This document shows positions 10,016 through 21,756 of a DNA stretch of 64,000 nucleotides, piece after piece. Origin of the DNA: Clavulina sp. PMI_390 (Eukaryota > Basidiomycota > Agaricomycetes > Cantharellales > Hydnaceae); contig WIDE01000095.1 of assembly GCA_015039315.1 (NCBI GenBank), positions 62,001 through 126,000 on the forward strand, in the 5' to 3' direction. The notes under the pieces are model-generated. The model worked only from the letters and a program-made list of their open reading frames with translations. It was not told where the DNA came from and did no database searches. Both the position numbers and the translations under genes were made by a program. Numbering within the stretch: the stretch's first letter is position 1; the number at the start of each line of letters is the position of its first letter.

Positions 10016-10907
10016 TTACTCTTCTCCTGGGAAGCGTGACTTGAAGCCCTTGAGTAGTTCATCGATCGGCGCATCCAACAAGGCGCCGGCAGTCTTGAAC
10101 AAGTGTTTACGCTGGGATCCGGGCGTCGCAATGCTGGAATATTGATAGTAATTGATCCAAGTCGCTCAATAGAAACGACGAAATTAATTTACTTACGTCA
10201 TAGCCCACATAGTGCGCATACCATCATAAATCTCGAACAACTGCATTGACTGTTCATTCGTGATCTTGGCTTCAAATCCAGGAAGGACTTCCTCTGACCT
10301 AGGGTGGTGAGGTAAACCAATTGAAGCTTGGGGAAGAAAACCCTGGTCTCATTGTCTGACTCACTGCTTGAAGGCGGGATGCAGGGCTGCCCAAAGGTGT
10401 CCGACAGCAAGATCAGCGGCAACTGTATTGACAATTGGATATTCTGTCGGCTCGTCGGCGTTCACCGAAAATTCATCAATATGTTTATCAAGCTCCTTGA
10501 GAAGATCCTTGGCCTGTTGGAGCTATCATTAATCTGACTGTTAGACACGGAGATAAGACGCTTTACGGGGAAGAAAAGATTAAGATCTTTCTGAGCTGCA
10601 TCAGCGCCAAGAGCTTCCTCTAATTTGGGACCAATGAAGACAGGCTTCCATGCCTATGGATCGAAGGGACAAGGTCGCCATATGCAAGCTGGTGGGATGG
10701 TGGTTTACTTACAATGTACATTGCCGTTCGCCATCGGATGAGGTTCGTCAAGACATCGTGTGCTGTTCCAGACCCTTGGGACATCTTCCATGCCTGGATG
10801 CGCCGGTTATTCCGAGATATTGGAGTCTCTCATTGACCTGCACTCGCCTGATAGAGGATCCTAATTTCGTCGTGACTGGCAAGAATAGTGGCCGAAACGT
10901 TCGTCAT
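10016..10907 (-). CDS. Hemerythrin-like (HHE fold) protein, copy D
   Basis: Six exons on the minus strand: 10907-10848, 10793-10713, 10653-10567, 10513-10365, 10298-10197 and 10133-10016, giving 198 residues. Intron 1 has a GC donor (CAG|gcgagt); copy C has GT at the same place. This copy keeps the most family features: LASHDEI in helix 1, LDKHIDEF in helix 3 and ALHPAFKQSEEVLP in helix 4. Helix 2 (IRWRTAMYIAWKP) lacks the HxxxE iron ligands. The C-terminus LLDAPIDELLKGF is almost the HHE consensus. Fungal HHE proteins are small cytosolic four-helix bundles thought to bind O2 or iron; here binding is doubtful. Probably the copy closest to the ancestor. Confidence 0.78.
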
Positions 10908-10959
10908 TGTACGAGACGGAGGACTTTGAGTAATGAGTCTAAGAGAAGAGGTCACTTGC

Positions 10960-10967
10960 TATATATA
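10960..10967 (-). promoter_or_regulatory. TATA box, HHE copy D
   Basis: A perfect tatatata 53 nt upstream of the copy D ATG at 10907. Confidence 0.55.
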
Positions 10968-11712
10968 CCAGGAGGCTGGGAAACTGATATAACGTACTAC
11001 ACGGAGGTCGAATAAGCAGTTTAGCCAGGATCCTAGGTGCTTTTTGGGCTAGTTGTCTGGTTTGCGGGGAATTGAGAGCCGATATCACGGGCGAGTGAGC
11101 CCGAGGTTATTATTGAATAAAAACATAGTTCAAGTGAAGTAATACTCATATTTCGATGTAAAGCCGCTCCAGAAGCAATGATTAAGTATGTTCCATCAGA
11201 GTATACACATCTCCTAAGACAACTACCTGCCCCAGGGGAGCAAAGTATTAATTCAGAATGTCGAGCGATCGACAAGCTCGAGAAACCAGCTAGATCTCAT
11301 CTGAAAATCTGCCGATTTAACAAAGGAGGCTCAACTTCGAGACTGGTCGGGGTCGGGGTTCGGGGTAGAAGTCACTCATTCCAATGACAAATGTCTTCAG
11401 TTCTTGTCGGCAGTATGAGTCACTAAAACTCGCGCCGTAAAAAACCGAGGTAGGCCATTCTCTGGACAGAGAGTTTTCGACTAGATGAGCTGCTGATAAA
11501 TAATTTGGACGAGTGTCTAGTTGATTTGGTCGCGGTATTATTAGAAGCTCCGTTAAATGATTAAATGACCCTCTTAAAGAAAAAAGACACCATATATCTC
11601 CTCATGGAAATGATCAACTCAAATGATAGAATGGATCTGAGAGGCACGTCAACAAAAATGTAGATCCCCCTACTGATGCATTGCGCTATGACTGATCCAC
11701 GGAGAGAAATGC

Positions 11713-11834
11713 TCAGAAATTAGCGGCATATTCGGGATACAGCTCATTCAATTGATGACTAATGATACGTTGAGCGGCCAGTCCATTCGCCAGAGTCCCA
11801 GCGAGAAACGCTCCACAGACTTTTGAACGATGGG
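11713..11834 (-). CDS. Exon-like fragment, unrecognised
   Basis: A minus-strand segment preceded by a good acceptor (cccttttag) and ending in TGA at 11713-11715. In one frame it reads with a hydrophobic stretch 'CGAFLAGTLANGLAAQ' and ends ELYPEYAANF, like the tail of a small membrane protein. A 5' exon starting at an ATG near 11950 (MSRATLAISH) is possible, but the donor is weak and a second frame is also open. It is not the continuation of the large gene, whose stop is at 12401. I do not recognise it. Confidence 0.25.
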
Positions 11835-12400
11835 CTAAAAGGGGAAATCAGTTCCTAAAACGTGTTAATCGACGCGGCGGGGGAATAAGAGGGGCTTTGG
11901 GGGCCGAATAATCGGAGAACAATGAGATATGGCCAGCGTTGCCCGAGACATCAAGCTAGGCTTGCCAATGGGGTGAGGAGAGCTTGAACATGTTCAAAGT
12001 AATTCAACCACCCGGCCTCAGCGCCGCGGTAGGATCCAAGCTACATACATAACTACCCGACGAGTGTTTCGACCATTGCCGGTACGTTATCATTACGCGG
12101 GACCGGTGGATCATGTCTACGTTGTAATGTGTGCGCTCATCATGGGTGATGGATATATGGAGGCACAGGGGGATAGCAAGGGGCGGGAGCTGTGTGATGT
12201 GGCTAACGCCCGCTTGAAGATCTAAATTGGATAGTGGACAAGCTCTGAAACAATATGAACATGTACTGCTTTCAGCATTTCTCTCGGAGTGCTAGTCTAA
12301 ACAGTGTGTCTCTATGCCATTGTATTTCAATAGGCCTCCTCTCCGAGATGAGAAAACACGAATGTCCCATGGCTTGATGTCCATCATAAGGAAAGGAAAA

Positions 12401-15400
12401 TTATAAGAAAAGTGCGAGCGATTTGAGGTGCTTTTCGCATAGCGCAGAGAAGTAGAATTCATGTTCAGCGTTCTGAGACGAAGTAGATGTTAGGCTATAG
12501 TTCTTTCCCTCTTTGCAGAAATCGAGAACTCACGTGGACATCAACTAGATTATGCTAATGAATAAGATATTGTGTATCAGCAATTAGGCCGAGAACTATT
12601 ACAAAAAGACATACTGCAATTTCGTGCCCGAAGGTGAAGTACCAGAAAGACATAGCGTCTGAATACTCTCCCCGAGCAACCTGCTGGTCATCTGTAAATT
12701 AGAAATGATTAGCCAGCCTCGTAATTTACCTTGGGAAACGGCGCTCACGATATTGTTCAAACGGCCGCAGGTTCACGAAGATAGATCCCTTCCGGTTGAA
12801 TGCGATGAGAGGCCCAGCGACGTCATAGAATATGGAGATAGAATCTCCTATCTTGAAGACTTGATCTCGAAGTGGAGTGAGGATGTTGGCGAAGCGTTCA
12901 ATAGAAGCAGTCTTTGACTCTATTAGGCTAGACGGGTTATCAAGGCCTACGAGAGATAAATGGCATTAATATAAAACATTATTCTTAGAGTATGGAGCAA
13001 TTGAGCACACCATTCTGCAGCCACACTCGGTAACCAGCAATTTGTTCTAGACACAAAATACATCATGTCAGGTCAGAGGGTGAGTGGTATAATTTCTGGT
13101 ATTACTAACTGATGAAGCGGATGTCCGCATCAGCAGATGAGTCGCAATAGCCTTGATTTTCGGCCTCTTTCACCGCTATGCAAGATGTTTCAGTTTTGCG
13201 CGCGTCAAAAAAGTTAAGACCGCCTTACTTTGCATTTGGCTGCGACTATCGATCCTGTCGCCACTCTCTTTCCGACAAGCAGATAATGCTATATCAAGAT
13301 TTCGATCTGCGACGTTGCGTCAGATTGAGCTTTGTGAGAGGGAAACGATATCTATACGCACCTATGTTGGATAGAGGTGTCATATCGCGCGAGCTACCAG
13401 TAGATGGTCGATTCCCCGGAGCGGGGGGTGCTGCTTGAGAGCCACTTCCTGATGGCTTGGACGGCAGCAACTTTTGCTTCCATGAGTCGAGTGAAGACTT
13501 GATAACGGACGTATCACCTTTGCTCAGCGGAGCTGGAACAGGAGGGCGGGGCTCAAGGTTTGGCGCAGGTGCAGAAGAGGGAAGTGATGGCGTAGAAGAA
13601 TTTATCGGTGGCGATGCCGGGCCAGGAGGATCGAATCTCATGATAGCTTCTTTTCGCTTGCGTTCTGCTGCTTCCTTGTGCGCTCCGATGATACGATCAA
13701 CTACCCCAAAGTGTTGAGAGTTTGTTCGATCGGGAGCACAACTCTTGGAAGCTTACCATCGTATCCAATGCGCTTGAGAGCTCTAAGCTCGGTAGACAGG
13801 ATTGTTGAAAGCAATAGACTGTCGTTTCCAGTATGCTGCTTGAACATGACGTTACATATCGCATGGGCCACCCTGTTGGTCAAGAGTTACAGGTTGTAGG
13901 TTGTATGAAGCAGGGTAACGGAATAGTGTAAGATGGCTACTTACTCAACTAGATCTGGTTTTGCATCGTGACTTCCCGGTGCTATATAGAGAAGAACAGG
14001 CCCTTTCCCGTTCCAGACCGCTCCAGCGCTGGCTCTCCGGTTCTTGGTAATATTCTGACGACCCAGCTTCAGCACGTTCTGCACCGTGAGAGCCTTTACT
14101 GATTTCACCTAGATCAGCGCATTAGCTGGAGGCGAGCAGAGAATAGAGATCCATTTCTTACAATAAAATTCTCATCTGACTTGAACCAGGCAAATTTGAA
14201 GGCAGTGGGCTTCCCAACACGATCATGCAAGAAGAGAGGAAGTCGTTCAATTACGAGTTGTCTAGTCTGAGCCGCTGTGACTGCGTTTCCTTCACCACTC
14301 GTACTGAGACTTTCTTCGACCAATGCACTAATGGTCTTTGAGCCAAATGCCGCATAGAACTACAGACAAGCATCAGGCTGACACCATGACACCAGTGGAG
14401 CTGTACGTACCTCTTCAAGGAAATCCTCTTGAGGAGCGGCCCATACACTTTCCTTGAATAGCCTGAAACGGACCAGATCATCAATTATGACAGCCTGGAC
14501 GCGTGCCAAAGCTCCACTTATCAGATGTTTTCTAGTAAAGAAGGGTCCAACAAGACGAACCTCAGATGATTTCATAAGGCGAACTTCTGTTGGGATCTTC
14601 ATTTCATCGTCCTCTGCATCGAGATCTTCCTGTTTTGCTGCGTTATTGGTGCTAGACGTAGTACTGATTTTTGATGCTAGGAATATGGGGGCTGAGCGTA
14701 TAATGCTCTGAGTTCGGCGGTCTATGCGATTGTGCTTCACGCTGGTAGCTAAATGCCTCAGCTCTTCTAGGTACCTGCACGTAACATATTTTTATGTGAA
14801 TAAAAATATCTGACCCGGCAGTGACAGGCCATAGGATAGGACGCACGTGGTTTCGTTGCCAGCTAGACTGAAGAATGCTTGAGGATCATGAAGCAGAATA
14901 TCCGCAACCTGCTGGGGCGTCGGTTCCGGTTTTACACCACAAGAGACCAGAAAACTTTGCGCCTTGGGACTCCCAGGCTCAACAAACGCAAAGAGCTTGG
15001 AATGCATTGCATTGTCTCCCGAGCCCACATAGCACTCTGAAGGCTTCACAAACGCAGGTTTCTCATTGCGCTGTATCAATATGAACGAGGCGTTTCGAAG
15101 GGAAGCGAAATGTGATTGCTCAAAATCTTTTGAAAATCGAGGTTAATTACCTCCATATAGGATGTTTGTTCAAAAATGCACGCACTAGCAACTTGACCAG
15201 CCAAGTACTCAAAGACTTTTTGTTGAGTCTCTGGTGTTGAAGGCGGTGATATCACGAGCTTTTGAACAAGTTGATGTGGTGGCGGATGATCCAGGATCTG
15301 GAGTTTACGTGATTCCACGCGCAGATCAGCTCGGAGGACAGAGAATCCAAGCACCGCACATTCCCCATTCGCATAAACCTACCAAAGTGAGAAAATAGAT

Positions 15401-18400
15401 TTAGCCTAGTGAATAGTACAAACAGCCGACGTCTTAACATCGGAAGACAAACCTCGACTGGAGGAAGAAGACGATGCGAGGCATCGGGTAGCACCGCGGG
15501 GATGAACGCTACTCGACCATGAGTTTGGAATACATAGCTGCCTCTGTAGTGCTGGTCAAAATGATTGAGCAGGTACTTAAGGGCTGCCTCTCGCTTCTGA
15601 GTATCGTCTGAGGCTGCGATTCCTATCAGGGTGTCAATAGAGGGGTGCTGTACGAAATGAGCATAAATGAGTCGTAAGACTGAGCATACCACAAACGGAC
15701 ATACTTTGAGCAATCCGAGACCAAGAGTGAAGCGAGCCGGAGGTGAACTTGAATCCCATGTACCCTTGTTCCACTCTAGCACAGGCACCCCGAGAGCAAT
15801 ATGCTCTGCTGTAGGTTCATGAAGTTGTGAGGCGAGGTAGCGCTGAGAGCCACCCTTTCCATCTTTCCCATTGTCAGCAGCAAAAAACATCTTTGTTTTC
15901 TTGAGCTTGTCCACCTCCTCCTTGGTCAGACTATCCTTGATGCTGACAAAGTAGCCAATGAGATCGGGGATCGACCACTTTCCTGAAGAAATATGGCTAG
16001 AACACAGAATAACAGCATTACAGAGTGAAATTCTTTCAACACGCGGCAAGGCTCACCGAGTGAAGATCAACTGGAGCTCGACATGATCTCGCACGCCAAG
16101 CTCCTTCAGCTATTAGATACAACCACAAAGGATTAATAGCGTATGTTAGAGTGGGCAGGGAGTGACCCAATCAACAATGAGCACTGACCATTCGTTGCAG
16201 AGCGCCATTCTTCTCTGCTCTCGCCAAAGTCACGATTGGCAAGTCTGGGAATATATTGACATTGGAAAAGTAGGCCGTGGATGGAGTCATCATGCCTAAG
16301 GTTGTCGGTATGCATGCAACCCCGGCGAGCGTGGATTTCAGCGCACTCTTTTCCTCAGAAGACATTGCAGATGACATCGAGGTCATCATCAAGGAGGTTG
16401 GCGGCTCCCATGCTTCGGCGATGGTATCCAGTACACGCTCCGCAAATGTGGTAGATGATGTAATTTTATAGTCGTCGGCAATCGTATCTATGCCATCGAC
16501 GGCGAGAAAGCGTAGCCATGGAGCGGGGGTCAGAGGCCTCCACAGGAATGCAGATGCCAGCTTTGCTACAGGAAGAGCGTTGCTAAGACTTATAGGAAGA
16601 GTGTGTTGTGGGAGTGGCGCGTCCTTGATAACGCCCGTTCCTGGTTGGAAGTACGTCTCGATAAGCTCCAGCGATATGACTCGTTCTGTCTTGGTGGGGC
16701 CTGCTGGGAGGAAAACAGTCGCTGCGCTGAGGAAATCAGCCGTGAGAGCTTGAGGGTTTTGGCGGACAACAGCCGGGTCGATGGAAAGACGCCACTTCAA
16801 ACATTTTACCATCTCTTCTTCGTCCAATGGGCGAGATCGAAGCTCGCTTAGGATATCGCGCATATCCACCGCTCGGATGGGAGCGATGGTGCTCGCTGTC
16901 GCAAGAAGCGACTCAGCTCGCGCCGATATACTCGGCCGCAGAAATGGGATGGTTTTAAGGAAGCCGAAAAGCTCCTCGTCATACCTGCGCACATCAGTGG
17001 AGGGCTTCACCCCGGCTGTTGAGAGCAGTGTGATCCCTTGCGTCGATGAGGCGGCTAAGAATGCCCCCTTCGTGATGTGAGAAATAAGGGGCGAAGGAGT
17101 AGAGTGACGGAAAGCAAAAAACTTGAGAAGATGTGTAAAACGCTCTTCAACTTGGGTCTTGTCAGTGTCCGAAACTGCTTTAGACCAATGCTGGCCAATA
17201 ACCTGCATCTCATTCTCGTAAATCACTCGAGAGAGCACTCCACCCATGGCAAGCAGTTCCTTATTGAATATCGAGACCGTGGCATCTCTAGGTTATACAG
17301 ATTAGCGTGGTTTGGTGTGCCATAAATGAAGCTCATCACATACACTAAATCTAATGCCTCGCGCTCTACTGTTGGAATAAATCTGGAAGCGTGGTGCCCG
17401 CCGATCCCGGTTGATTGTGCCGTGGCATGACCCTGCACATGTCGTAGATATCGTAAGCATGTCCTCAGGTTCTAAGCCACACACTTACAATGAACAGTTT
17501 CGCTGAGCCATTGCTTGAGGCAGGATGCGCTGATGAGCGAGCATTATACCAAGCAATGAATGCAAGGAATGAAACTTACCCGTCTAAATCAGCACGGACG
17601 CCTTGAAAGACGCTGATATCGGCATAATCTACACTTGCATCTTCTTTGACACTAGCGTCGTAGCCATCTTTATCTGTCTACAGACAGTACTGTTGTTCGG
17701 TACTGCAATGAAGAGACTTGAGTAGAGAAACTACTCACAAAGACAATCTGATACGTCATATTCGCGGGACTCCGCTTCCTCGTAGCTCTCTCGATTTCGC
17801 TTGCCACTTTCGCTGGAAGCTTCACACCCACTTCGCCTGTGAATATTCGAAGTTGCACAGTGCGCTCAACGACCTCCAGTTTCTCAGCATCACTCAGTTT
17901 CTGCAAGGGGGTTCGATTGTCGGGAGGTGGAGGGGGTGTTGTTGTGCCTGAGAGGAAGGAGGCAAAGGTCGATGACTTCAGAGAGGCGAAGAATCCCTGA
18001 GCAGGTTTCGCTTTGGCTATCTGCTTCTCTTGAGCAACCGTAGAATCCGATCCGAACGCGTACACCCATCGAGTCACTGAGGCGGTAATCACAACGGCTA
18101 ATATTCAACTATGATCAGAGGATGCATGGAAACTTCTTGAACCAAAGGGTGTACCTTTCGACGACGCAGAGGACATACGCATGTACCTCATCGGGCTCTC
18201 ATTTTTCAATTTCGCCGGCCACGTAACTGGCTCGTCCAGCCCTGACGCCTTGGAGACGCAAAATAGCCGATGATCATCAACGAACACCGAAATTTGGCGA
18301 ATATATGTCATGAAAGTGATGCTGGTCGCCACAAACTTCGCGAGGTCGAGAGGCTTGGTCTGCAGTGGGACTGGATCTCTCAAATCCATCTCAAATGTGG

Positions 18401-19388
18401 TCCATACTGAGTCTTGGGCAGGTGCGTCCGGCAGTTTCCCTCGTCGAACGTAAAGCTAAAGTATGGGTAAGCGCTTATCGGCAAGCTCCTGTATAAGCAT
18501 ACCTGGTCCTTCCCATCCTTCCAGTAGAACCCCATCCATTCGTCGCCAGAAGTGACGAATGGACTTTCTGTCACTGAAAAAAGAGCGTAGAACCCTAGCA
18601 TAGATACAATCCAGTTCAGATAATGTTCGAGGGGTCGCATGAACTAAGTGGTGACTCGCCGACTCCCTAAGGATAGATGCTTCAGCTTCTTGGAGTACAG
18701 AATTAAACACGGCGAACGCACAAATGCACCAATCTTTGACTCGTCCGGATTCCCCTCGGCTAAGTAATAGACCTTGAGTTCACCGCGCGGAGATCGGCGA
18801 GAATAACACACCAATTTTCTTCAATCTATTCCAGTCCTCTCCTCGGAATCGATCTCCGTCATTCCGAAATGTCCACTTCGTGATCTGGAGGAACAAGTGA
18901 TTCAGGAGCTAAATTTGAGCGAAGATCGTGAAGAAAAGCTCACGTTCGCTTTCTCCAAATCGGGTAGTTGGGAGTGGGGTATCGGATATGGTTGGGAATC
19001 TAATGTGGGAGGTGGTGACGGGGATTTGGCTGTAGTGAATCGTATCTCAATTGTCTTGGACCGCGCGTCGTCGGCGTTCTAAGAGGATACGATTGTATTA
19101 GAAATGTGCTCAGGCTTGCTTTGGTAGCAATAAACACCTGGAGTAACTCTCTAAACACTGGAGGAAAGTATATTAGGAGCTGGGCATGACGAATTATCAG
19201 GTATGCTGACCAGTGTTCTCTCCGCTGTACCGGGCAAGGATTTTGTCAATTAGAGCACGCTGGTTGACCTCAACTGAGAGGTTTCAGGAGGGTTTGAGGT
19301 TTAGAGATTAAGTAGACACCCGACTCATGAACTACGCACCTGTCTCGTCGACACCAGCAGCCCATAATGCATCCCTCTCAGCACTCAT
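12401..19388 (-). CDS. Giant Hsp90-like ATPase (DUF3684/NOV-type) with C-terminal HExxH
   Basis: A multi-exon minus-strand gene of 7 kb. The start MSAERDALWAAGVDET (ATG at 19388) splices to VEVNQRALIDKILARYSGEN and FRELLQNADDARSK, the N-box of GHKL/Hsp90-type ATPases, then to WTFRNDGDRFRGEDW and EGNPDESKIGAFG, as in the fungal DUF3684 family. Long exons cover the middle (about 17250-16170, 16050-15250). A Pro/Ser/Ala-rich linker lies at about 13640-13300. The C-terminus reads FWYFTFGHEIA | HNLVDVH | NAEHEFYFSALCEKHL. The middle piece is a 21-nt exon (12534-12554), so the HEIAH motif is assembled by splicing. The last exon is 12472-12401. HExxH is the zinc site of gluzincin-type peptidases, but activity is unproven. 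The glycine motif expected after GAFG (GVGFYSLFS) is not contiguous; splicing near 18610-18710 is unresolved. Confidence 0.75.
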
Positions 19389-19839
19389 CTTGCATCAACA
19401 GAATGGCGATCTATAGAGGCAGACTATTCTTCCCTTCCGGAGAGACTTAGATGCAGTAGATAAAGCAACGAGAGGAGGAAGCTAGCGGAGGCGGAAAGGG
19501 GATCGTTCAAGTATCTGGTTGTTGCGTGGACCGACGCCGGCGGAAATACCGACAAACAAACTGCGACTGCGTGGTACTTTCCAGAAACTTCCCTTAGTTG
19601 GACCGTACTACCTTTTTCGGCGGGACATCAAAGCATCTCTAGCATCCCTGTGTAAGCGTGATGGCTTAAAACACTGCGTTTTTCTGTGAAGTTCGGTAAG
19701 AACAATAACGTTCCATATCACTACACGTACGGTGCGCTAGAAATTACGGTGAAACGGATGCCAGGAAACAGAAAATGGAGGGAATATTTCAATAATTGAC
19801 AATAGGCAGCTAGTAGAACAATTCATTGATCCCAAAGAC
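19389..19839. other. Intergenic
   Basis: About 450 bp between the start of the large Hsp90-like gene and the 3' end of an F-box gene, both on the minus strand. Presumed promoter and 3' UTR; nothing else seen. Confidence 0.5.
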
Positions 19840-21361
19840 CTACATAGCTTCCCATTGCTCCTCCAGTACACTCAAAGGCTCTAAAGGAAATTCGAAGCAA
19901 TCAGGGATAGTATGAGTACCCAAAATGGCCCGCCACCCTAGCCTTGTGAATCCTTTGATCATTTCCTCGACAATCCAGCCATCCTGAGCAGGAATTGATG
20001 CTTGAAGAATACACAAAGCCACTCGCGCTTCGACCCCACTCCCTTGACACCAAATCTCAATATCACGAAGCCTGATGATATCTCGACTTGGGCGCAATGA
20101 GTGCTCATGGAGTAGATCTATGAGAAGCGAGCTCGCCTTAGCATTGTACCGAGAATGGGCTGGTGACGGCTGGTATGTTGGGAGGTGTGCCCTGATGTTC
20201 TGGAGTCGAAGGCAAAGTTTTGCCATCATAGGAAGCGATGAAGGAAGGAAGCCATAAGCCTTGGAAAGTTCTTCGACAGCGAGCTCTGCCATCCCGTTGT
20301 TCCTGAGAGGAAGGAAGTCCTCACAGCCCATATGAAGCGTGAGGTCTTCCAGTGCAGGCAAAAATATGGCCCTTACAACGTCAGCAAGACCTCGATCTTG
20401 GTTCGAGCGGAAAATGAGAGTCAAACTTCGCAATTTGGAATTAAGTGGAGGTGCATGTTTGTCTCGTAAGGATAGGATGGTACCCATTGTATTGACAATT
20501 GATGCTGCGTTTGCCCAATATTGAGCACCGGGCGGATTCCCCAATAAATGAACAGCCTCAACAGGTGGGTTGTTAATCACAACATCAGAAAGGATCCCGA
20601 GATCACGAGTGGCCAAAAGACGAAGTTGGGGGAAAATGGGGGCTTGGAGAGCTATGGAAGCCTGGGAAACGAAATTATCCTTGTTGTATACATCGACCAT
20701 GAGGTGAGTAAGCGTGGCGGACCACATGGCACACGTTTGGAGCAGTGGTGGAGAAATGCCATCAATAGAGCGGATGAGAAGGATTCGAATTGGGGAAGCT
20801 CCAAACGCCCGAAAGAACGTGGTGATCAGAGGTATAGGGAGGGGGATTGAGCCGTCACGGAAGCGGTCATTAGCGTAGGCAAACCGGAGACATTTGAGCT
20901 GATTGAACAGAACGCCAGCACGATTGAAGGTCTCCACTATTTCAGAGGCCGCATCGTGGGCAGAACCATCGGATAAATCCACCGAGAGTGGATCGGCTGC
21001 CCATTTGACTGAGAGGCACCTCACAGCTGCCGCGTAGCGAGGGTGCTGGATCATAAAGCGGAAAAACTTGGCAAGATACAAAGTGGAAGTGTTTGACTGT
21101 CCAAACTCAACATTACGCCAAATAAAAGGTAATGCTATATCATGGAACGCCCATGAAGCCCAAGAGAAGGTTCTTACGTCGATAGCTTCAAGATGCGACA
21201 AAATTTGATAGTGTATTTCTGGAGGGAATCTTCGAGCGAACGGAACCAAATCATGATCTACAGTGTTCAAAAGAAACGCCGCCAAGTCACTTCAGCTCTG
21301 AGTCATAGCAGGCGTTTTCAAGCTGGACGCCCTTTAGCTCACCTCCATGAACCTCATCCAT
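19840..21361 (-). CDS. F-box/LRR-like protein, family A
   Basis: The main exon, 21257-19840, has no in-frame ATG before the F-box (RFPPEIHYQILSHLEAID). A 19-nt first exon (ATG at 21361, ending 21343 before gtgagc) and an 85-nt intron ending ctgtag at 21258 join in frame to give MDEVHGDHDLVPFARR. The F-box is followed by FHDIALPFIWRNV and by repeats matching the genes at 916 and 3120 (RCLSVKW; IEIWCQGSG...CILQASIP), ending LEEQWEAM. It is the only family A member in this window on the minus strand, about 15 kb from the others, which suggests dispersal by duplication. Likely SCF substrate adaptor, target unknown. Confidence 0.75.
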
Positions 21362-21756
21362 GATGATTGGTTCTGTCCTCAGGCAACATTGGTAGGCCCT
21401 CTCTGGTTAGTCACTAGAGAGTCACAGTTTGGATCCAGTTCCATCAATTGATTTTGGGGCGTGGGAGACAACAGGTAACGGGCGCTAAATGTTCCAGACA
21501 ACAGAAGTACAGTAAAGAGCCTAAGCTGTACATGATTTGCATCCATCAGAAGAGCCTTTGGATATTCTAGTCCTTTATATCTGCATAATGCTCAAAACGC
21601 CCACTCTCTCATCTTCAGGAGACGCCAGCATACAAACATATCATACACTGAGGTCAGCATCCACGCTCGCTTCCAGGAGTCCGACCATCACTTGTGACCT
21701 TGGAACAAGCCGATAAGGGAATGGATGGGGAGAACTACGTAAAGGGATTCAAATGA
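21362..21756. other. Intergenic
   Basis: About 395 bp between an F-box gene start and the 3' end of the P450 gene. No gene seen; likely the F-box promoter. Confidence 0.5.

Larger units (their letters stand above)
10908..12400. other. Long mostly non-coding stretch
   Basis: About 1.5 kb between HHE copy D and the 3' end of the large Hsp90-like gene. It holds the copy D promoter, the 3' UTR of the large gene and one exon-like minus-strand segment (11713-11834, listed apart). Nothing else here looks coding. Confidence 0.45.
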
